Shown here: positions 59,188-64,000 of the stretch, in pieces
Position numbering within the stretch: position 1 is the first letter of the stretch
How the letters are laid out: each line of letters begins with the position of its first letter
Origin: an alpha proteobacterium U9-1i
GTDB taxonomy: Bacteria > Pseudomonadota > Alphaproteobacteria > Caulobacterales > Aquidulcibacteraceae
Assembly (NCBI GenBank): GCA_000974665.1
Contig: BBSY01000001.1
Location: forward strand, 62,001-126,000
Length of the DNA stretch: 64,000 bases
Direction of reading: 5' to 3'
Made by a program: the position numbers and the translations under genes
The notes under the pieces: model-generated
Databases searched by the model: none
Told to the model about the DNA's origin: nothing
What the model saw: the letters and a program-made list of their open reading frames with translations, nothing else

Positions 59188-60105
59188 CTATTGCGTCTGC
59201 GGCCGGTCGATCAGCAGCACGCAGGCGGCCATCCGCTCGTTGCGGACGACGCGGGCGCGCTCAACGATCCGCGCCGATTGCCGGCGGACGAACGGGCCAG
59301 GGCTGTCGGCGCGGTAGCGGTTCGGCGACGGCAAAACCGCCGCCAAGCGCGCGGCTTGCAGCGGCGTCAATTCCTCGGCCGACACGCCAAACCGGGCCTG
59401 TGCCGCAGCCTCGACGCCGAAGACGCCATCGCCCCACTCGGCGGCGTTGAGATACGCCTCCATGATCCGCCGCTTCGGCCACATGAACTCGATCAGCGCC
59501 GTGAAGTAGGTCTCGAAGCCCTTACGCAGCCAGGAGCGCTCCGGCCATAGGAACAAGTTCTTCGCCGTCTGCTGGCTCACCGTTGAAGCGCCGCGCACAC
59601 GGCCGCCGCGCGCATTCGATCGCACCGCATCTTGAATTGCTTCGACGTCAAAACCGTCATGCGTGCAGAAATTGGAATCCTCAGCCGCGATCACAGCGCG
59701 CACGATATGCGGCGACATGCGCGAGATCGGCACTGGGCGATGGCGGATCGTCTCGCCCTCGGCCGCGCGTTGCATCATCAAAAGCGTACCCGGCGGATCG
59801 ATCACACGATAGATCGCCGCCCACGTCACCGGCGCGAGCACGAACGCCACAAACCCGACGCTGAACAACGTCATCACGATGCCATAGCGCTTGCGCCGCT
59901 TGATGCGCCCAAGGTCGAGATCGAGATTGGCGCGTGCGTCGCGCGCTTTGCGGCGATTGGCGCGATCCTCGCCCGGCCAGGCGATCTCCGGCTCGCCGAA
60001 CAGATCGTCGCGATCTTCGTCACGCACGTCCGGAACCGGGGCCGCGTCATCAAAGCGCGGCGGCTCTTCCGGCGGCGGTTCGTTTGGATCGTCGTCCGGC
60101 CTCAT
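59188..60105 (-). CDS. mtgA: Monofunctional peptidoglycan glycosyltransferase MtgA
   Basis: A 305-residue GT51 enzyme. An acidic cytoplasmic region (about 1-70) precedes one membrane helix (about 75-95). The catalytic Glu lies in AVIAAEDSNFCTHDGFD, and RGASTVSQQTAKNLFLWPERSWLRKGFE plus RIMEAYLNAAEWGDG complete the motif set. It polymerises lipid II. The ATG at 60105 overlaps the queG stop (ATGA); a nearby ATG at 60114 is less well spaced. Confidence 0.95.
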   Translation of the reverse strand: MRPDDDPNEPPPEEPPRFDDAAPVPDVRDEDRDDLFGEPEIAWPGEDRANRRKARDARANLDLDLGRIKRRKRYGIVMTLFSVGFVAFVLAPVTWAAIYRVIDPPGTLLMMQRAAEGETIRHRPVPISRMSPHIVRAVIAAEDSNFCTHDGFDVEAIQDAVRSNARGGRVRGASTVSQQTAKNLFLWPERSWLRKGFETYFTALIEFMWPKRRIMEAYLNAAEWGDGVFGVEAAAQARFGVSAEELTPLQAARLAAVLPSPNRYRADSPGPFVRRQSARIVERARVVRNERMAACVLLIDRPQTQ

Positions 60106-61196
60106 GGCCCCCATTCCTCCCGCACGCTCACGTCCCGCTCTTGGCTCGCGCGCGCCGATTTGAGGCGCTCGAAGGCGGGTCCGTCAAGCAACCGGCTGAG
60201 CGCCCATACCGCCATACCGCGCACCAATGGCGAGGCATCGTCCAACAACGCTTCGGCGGCCGGCGCAAGCGCGGCGTCGCCGGAATTGCCGATGGCGCAC
60301 ACAACATTTCGCACGAAGCGGTCGCGCCCAGTGCGTTTTACCGGCGTTCCGGCGAAACGGAGCCGGAACTGGGCGTCGTCTAAAGCGGCCAGCTCGCTGA
60401 GCGGCGCCAGCCGAAGCTCCTGCTTCATCGCAAGGCGCTGTTCTCGCGACGTCTGCGCGAACTTGTTCCACGGACATGCCGCCAGACAATCGTCGCACCC
60501 GAACACACGATTGCCGAGCGGCTCGCGGAACTCGCGCGCGATTTGGCCCTTATGCTCGATCGTTAGGTAGGCGAGGCACCGCCGCGCATCGAGCTTGTAA
60601 GGCGCCGGGAATGCGTTGGTCGGGCATATGTCCAAACACGCGCGGCATGAGCCGCAATGATCTTCATGCGGCGTATCCGTTTCGATTTCGGCAGCGCTCA
60701 GAATCGCGCCCAGAAACAACCACGACCCATGCTCGCGCGACACGAGGTTGGTGTGTTTACCCTGCCAGCCGAGCCCAGCGCGCGCCGCAAGCGGCTTTTC
60801 CATCAATGGCGCGGTGTCGACGAACACCTTCACGTCTTGCCCGCTCTCACGCGCCAGCCATTGCGCCAACTGCTTCAGCTTGCCTTTGACGACATCGTGA
60901 TAATCGCGCCGCGCGGCGTACGCGGACACCAATCCGCTTTGCGTTTCGCCGAGCAGCGCGAGCGCGTCGTCTTCAGGCGCGTAACTTTGACCAACAAGGA
61001 TGGCGCTTTTTGCTTCAGGCCAAAGCGCATTGGGATGAGCGCGGCGCTCCGAACCCAGCCAATCCATATCGCCCTGCCGGCCCTCGCGCAGGAACTCCTT
61101 TAGCCACGCGTCGGCGGGCCATTCCGCGCGCGCGTCCGCGACGCCAATAGCATCGAACCCAAGAACACGCGCCTGCGCGATCAGACGATCACGCAC
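60102..61196 (-). CDS. queG: Epoxyqueuosine reductase QueG
   Basis: A 364-residue cobalamin-dependent Fe-S enzyme. Two 4Fe-4S motifs are CGSCRACLDICPTNAF and CDDCLAACPWNKF. The catalytic Asp lies in KVFVDTAPLMEKPLAARAGLGWQGKH, and a HEAT-like C-terminal part (about 290-350) follows. It completes queuosine in tRNA. The GTG at 61196 overlaps the cation transporter gene's end. Confidence 0.96.
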   Translation of the reverse strand: MRDRLIAQARVLGFDAIGVADARAEWPADAWLKEFLREGRQGDMDWLGSERRAHPNALWPEAKSAILVGQSYAPEDDALALLGETQSGLVSAYAARRDYHDVVKGKLKQLAQWLARESGQDVKVFVDTAPLMEKPLAARAGLGWQGKHTNLVSREHGSWLFLGAILSAAEIETDTPHEDHCGSCRACLDICPTNAFPAPYKLDARRCLAYLTIEHKGQIAREFREPLGNRVFGCDDCLAACPWNKFAQTSREQRLAMKQELRLAPLSELAALDDAQFRLRFAGTPVKRTGRDRFVRNVVCAIGNSGDAALAPAAEALLDDASPLVRGMAVWALSRLLDGPAFERLKSARASQERDVSVREEWGP

Positions 61197-62136
61197 CTTG
61201 CGTCCGCGGTTCGAAATCCTGGTGGCCGTGCGGTTCGGCCTTGTCCTTCGGATCGGGGTGGATGATCACGTCCGCGGTCGGAAATTCCGCGCGGATGCGA
61301 TTTTCCGCGTCCACGACGATCGCGTGCGCCTCGATCAACGCCAGATATGGATCAAGCTCGGCGTGAAACTGCACGTGAATGTAGGGTCCACTCGCGCGCG
61401 TCCGCAACTCGTGCACCTTGGTGATGCGCGGATCGGCCTCGGCCAGCGCGCGGATGCGCGCGCGGTCGGCGTCCGGCAGTTCGCGGTCGAGCAAATGGTC
61501 TGCCGCATCGCGCGCGATTTTGAGCGCGCCAAAGGCGAGCCACCCGGCCACCAGCAGACCGGCCACCGCGTCGGCCGACGGCCATCCCAAGAACGCACCG
61601 GCAGCGATACCAGCCATAACCACGACGTTCGCCGCAAGATCGCTGGCGTAGTGCAAACGGTCGCCGCGCGTCGCCACCGAACCTGTTTTGGCGATGGTTT
61701 GCGTTTGCGCCGTGATCAAACCGGCCGTGAGCGCAATCGACAGACCCATCACCGCCAAGCCCTCCAAGCCGTGCGAAATCGGCGAAGGATCGATCAGCCG
61801 GCGCACCGCCTCGATCGCGATCAAAGCCGCCGAAACCACCACCAACGCGCCTTGCATCAACCCTGCAAACGCCTCGGCCTTACCGTGGCCAAAGCGATGC
61901 TCGCGGTCGGGCGGCGCGGCCGCGTATCGCACCGCGAAGAGCGTGAACAGCGACGCCGCCAAATCCAAAGTCGAATCCGCCAGCGACGCCAGCATCGCCA
62001 CCGAACTGCTGGTGAACCACGCCCAAGCCTTGAAGCCGATCAGCAGCAACGCGACACCGACCGACAGCATCGCCGCGCGCGAGGTCAATCGCGTGTGCTC
62101 TTGCGAGGAAAAGGCAGGTGCTGGGTCGGCGGTCAC
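61189..62136 (-). CDS. Cation diffusion facilitator family transporter
   Basis: A 315-residue CDF protein with six membrane helices. Zinc/iron-site residues lie in SLADSTLDLAASLF, REHRFGHGKAEAFAGL and HYASDLAANVVV, and a cytoplasmic C-terminal domain with HVQFHAELDP follows. It probably exports Zn(2+), Fe(2+) or Mn(2+). The GTG at 62136 has AAGG ahead and a TATAAG hexamer 6 nt upstream. Confidence 0.92.
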   Translation of the reverse strand: MTADPAPAFSSQEHTRLTSRAAMLSVGVALLLIGFKAWAWFTSSSVAMLASLADSTLDLAASLFTLFAVRYAAAPPDREHRFGHGKAEAFAGLMQGALVVVSAALIAIEAVRRLIDPSPISHGLEGLAVMGLSIALTAGLITAQTQTIAKTGSVATRGDRLHYASDLAANVVVMAGIAAGAFLGWPSADAVAGLLVAGWLAFGALKIARDAADHLLDRELPDADRARIRALAEADPRITKVHELRTRASGPYIHVQFHAELDPYLALIEAHAIVVDAENRIRAEFPTADVIIHPDPKDKAEPHGHQDFEPRTQGA

Positions 62137-62177
62137 GCCCGCCTTATATAGGGGGCGAGCGGGGCGCGTCGACTTCC

Positions 62178-64000
62178 TTACTCCGCCGCCACCGCTTCGG
62201 GCGCATCTGACAGCGGGTGGGTGAGGCGGGTCAGCATTTCCTTCGGGCAGATTTGCCAGAAATGGCCGCGCGCGAGATCCCAATCCTTCAGCAACTCTTC
62301 CGCCAGGAGAGAATCCGTGCGCCGCGCATGCTCGCTGATGAGGCGTTTCAGCACCTCTTCCCAGTGCGCGGAAGCGAGGCGACGCCAAATGATCGTGTCC
62401 GGGTTGGCCATCTTCTCGAAGCGGCTCTGCGCGTCGAACACGAACGCCATGCCACCGGTCATGCCTGCGCCGAAATTGTCGCCGACCGCGCCAAGGATCA
62501 CGACCCGCCCGCCGGTCATGTATTCGCATGCATTGGCCCCCGCGCCTTCGATCACCGCGCGCGCGCCGGAATTGCGCACGGCGAAGCGCTCGCCCGCTTG
62601 CCCGGCCGCAAACAATTTGCCAGCGGTTGCGCCGTAGAGGCAGGTGTTGCCGATGATCGCGTCATGGCGCGCACGAGCGCGGCTCGCCGGCGCCGGCTTC
62701 AAACTGATAAGCCCGCCAGACAAGCCCTTGCCAACATAGTCATTGGAATCGCCAACGACCTCGATGGCGATGCCCTGCACCAAGAACGCGCCCAGGCTTT
62801 GTCCGCACGAGCCGCTGAGCCGTACGCTCAACCGCCCTTCGGGCAACGCGCTCATACCGAATTTGCGTGTCACCAGCGATGCCGCGCGCGTGCCAATGGC
62901 GCGCTGCGTATTGCGCACGGTGAAATCGAGCTGACGCTTGTCTCCCCGCTCAAAAAACGCCGGCGCGTTCTTGATGATCTCGGCGTCAAGCGATTCCGGG
63001 GGTTCGTTGCGACCCTCGCGCGTGCAATAGGCGGGATACGGGCTATCGACCCGCACCAGCAGCGGATTGAGATCGATATCATCCAAATGCTCGGCGCCTC
63101 GGCTGATCTGTTCGATCAGATCGGTGCGGCCGATCACTTCGCTCAGCGAGCGCATACCCAGCAGCGACAGCAATTCACGCACTTCATCGGCGACGAACGT
63201 CATCAGGTTGACGACCTTCTCCGGCGAGCCGCCGAAGCGCTTGCGCAGGCTTTCATCTTGCGTGCAAACGCCCACCGGGCATGTGTTGGAATGGCATTGG
63301 CGCATCATGATGCACCCCAGCGCCACGAGCGACGCTGTACCGATGCCGAACTCCTCAGCGCCGAGGATCGCCGCGACGATGATATCGCGGCCGGTGCGCA
63401 AGCCGCCATCTGTGCGCAAACGCACGCGGTGGCGCAGATTGTTGAGCATCAACACCTGATGCGCTTCGGCGAGCCCCATCTCCCAGGGAATGCCCGCATA
63501 TTTAATGGAGCTCTGCGGGCTCGCGCCGGTGCCGCCGACGTGGCCGGCGATCAAAATCGTGTCCGCGCCCGCCTTCGCAACCCCAGCGGCCACGGCGCCG
63601 ATTCCCGATTGCGCAACCAGCTTCACACACACGGTTGCGTATGGATTGATCTGCTTCAAATCATAGATCAGCTGCGCCAAATCCTCGATCGAATAGATGT
63701 CATGATGAGGCGGCGGCGAGATCAGCATCACGCCAGGCGTCGAATGGCGCAGCCGCGCGATCAGCTCGGTTACCTTGAACCCTGGCAATTGCCCGCCCTC
63801 GCCCGGCTTGGCGCCCTGCGCGACCTTGATTTCGATCTCGCGGCACTGGTTCAAATACTCAGCCGTGACGCCGAAGCGTCCAGATGCGATCTGCTTGATC
63901 GCGGAGTTCTCGTCATCACCGTTCGGGTGCGCCTTGTACCTCGCCGGGTCCTCGCCGCCCTCGCCCGAAACCGAGCGCGCGCCGATGCGGTTCATCGCGA
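62178..64000 (-). CDS. gltB: Glutamate synthase large subunit, C-terminal part (cut by window edge)
   Basis: About 607 codons of GltB. The FMN-binding barrel has PPPHHDIYSIEDLAQLIYDL, KAGADTILIAGHVGGTGASP and LRTDGGLRTGRD. The 3Fe-4S cysteines are in MRQCHSNTCPVGVCTQ. The C-terminal GXGXG beta-helix includes NTCLYGATAGKLFAAGQAGERFAVRNSGA. The frame is still open at base 64000, so the amidotransferase domain lies outside. Confidence 0.96.
   Translation of the reverse strand, partial: AMNRIGARSVSGEGGEDPARYKAHPNGDDENSAIKQIASGRFGVTAEYLNQCREIEIKVAQGAKPGEGGQLPGFKVTELIARLRHSTPGVMLISPPPHHDIYSIEDLAQLIYDLKQINPYATVCVKLVAQSGIGAVAAGVAKAGADTILIAGHVGGTGASPQSSIKYAGIPWEMGLAEAHQVLMLNNLRHRVRLRTDGGLRTGRDIIVAAILGAEEFGIGTASLVALGCIMMRQCHSNTCPVGVCTQDESLRKRFGGSPEKVVNLMTFVADEVRELLSLLGMRSLSEVIGRTDLIEQISRGAEHLDDIDLNPLLVRVDSPYPAYCTREGRNEPPESLDAEIIKNAPAFFERGDKRQLDFTVRNTQRAIGTRAASLVTRKFGMSALPEGRLSVRLSGSCGQSLGAFLVQGIAIEVVGDSNDYVGKGLSGGLISLKPAPASRARARHDAIIGNTCLYGATAGKLFAAGQAGERFAVRNSGARAVIEGAGANACEYMTGGRVVILGAVGDNFGAGMTGGMAFVFDAQSRFEKMANPDTIIWRRLASAHWEEVLKRLISEHARRTDSLLAEELLKDWDLARGHFWQICPKEMLTRLTHPLSDAPEAVAAE

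Overview
The window is a gene-dense, high-GC (roughly 60-66 %) stretch of a Gram-negative chromosome, most consistent with an alphaproteobacterium of the Caulobacterales/Hyphomonadaceae type. Supporting signs are the ybgC-tolQ-tolR-tolA-tolB order, a GTTC-N7-GTTC (alphaproteobacterial LexA) site in front of ruvB, a bacteriophytochrome with an HWE-type kinase, a DUF1134 protein, and many Tat or lipoprotein precursors. The taxon is inferred from gene content only; there is no rRNA or tRNA gene in the window.

Layout. 0-3 kb: Tol-Pal operon on the minus strand (tolB runs off the left edge). 3-12 kb: a mixed set with a TRIC-like channel, an acyltransferase, Fe superoxide dismutase, a metallo-beta-lactamase hydrolase, a histidine kinase, a methyltransferase, an M3 peptidase and an AT-richer DUF2971 gene. 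12.4-17.4 kb: ruvB, ruvA and ruvC, all on the minus strand but separated by other genes. Between ruvA and ruvC, on the opposite strand, lies a Tat-exported protein made of eight Asp/Gly repeats followed 6 nt later by a cupin/JmjC-type oxygenase. This pair is my best candidate for an undescribed system. 17.4-24.5 kb: a polymerase/ligase-like membrane protein, then two exported M20 peptidases flanking two exported amidohydrolases, the second of which has lost its HxH metal motif. 24.5-29.7 kb: secA diverging from a parvulin lipoprotein and argJ, with a perfect 22-bp palindrome before secA. 29.7-39.7 kb: bphO-bphP (biliverdin supply plus phytochrome kinase), glmM, glmS with two oxidoreductases, and mtnP-apt purine salvage. 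39.7-48.7 kb: a malyl-CoA lyase-like enzyme, accA, a DUF1134 protein, a potassium channel, sugE under a guanidine-II-like riboswitch, and pheST/rplT/rpmI. Four intergenic palindromic repeats cluster here. 48.7-54 kb: envelope genes, infC with a probable AUA start, and two glycosyltransferases. 54-64 kb: exported proteins, an SPFH protein, mtgA, queG, a cation efflux protein and gltB (cut by the right edge).

Functionally most of the window is housekeeping: envelope integrity and wall precursors (Tol, GlmM/GlmS, MtgA, glycosyltransferases, SecA), DNA repair (RuvABC), translation (infC, rpmI, rplT, pheST, queG), and nitrogen and purine metabolism. The regulatory DNA is unusually readable, with an SOS box, a guanidine riboswitch, a secA palindrome, a non-canonical infC start, and at least one perfect TATAAT placed so close to the start codon that the mRNA is probably leaderless.
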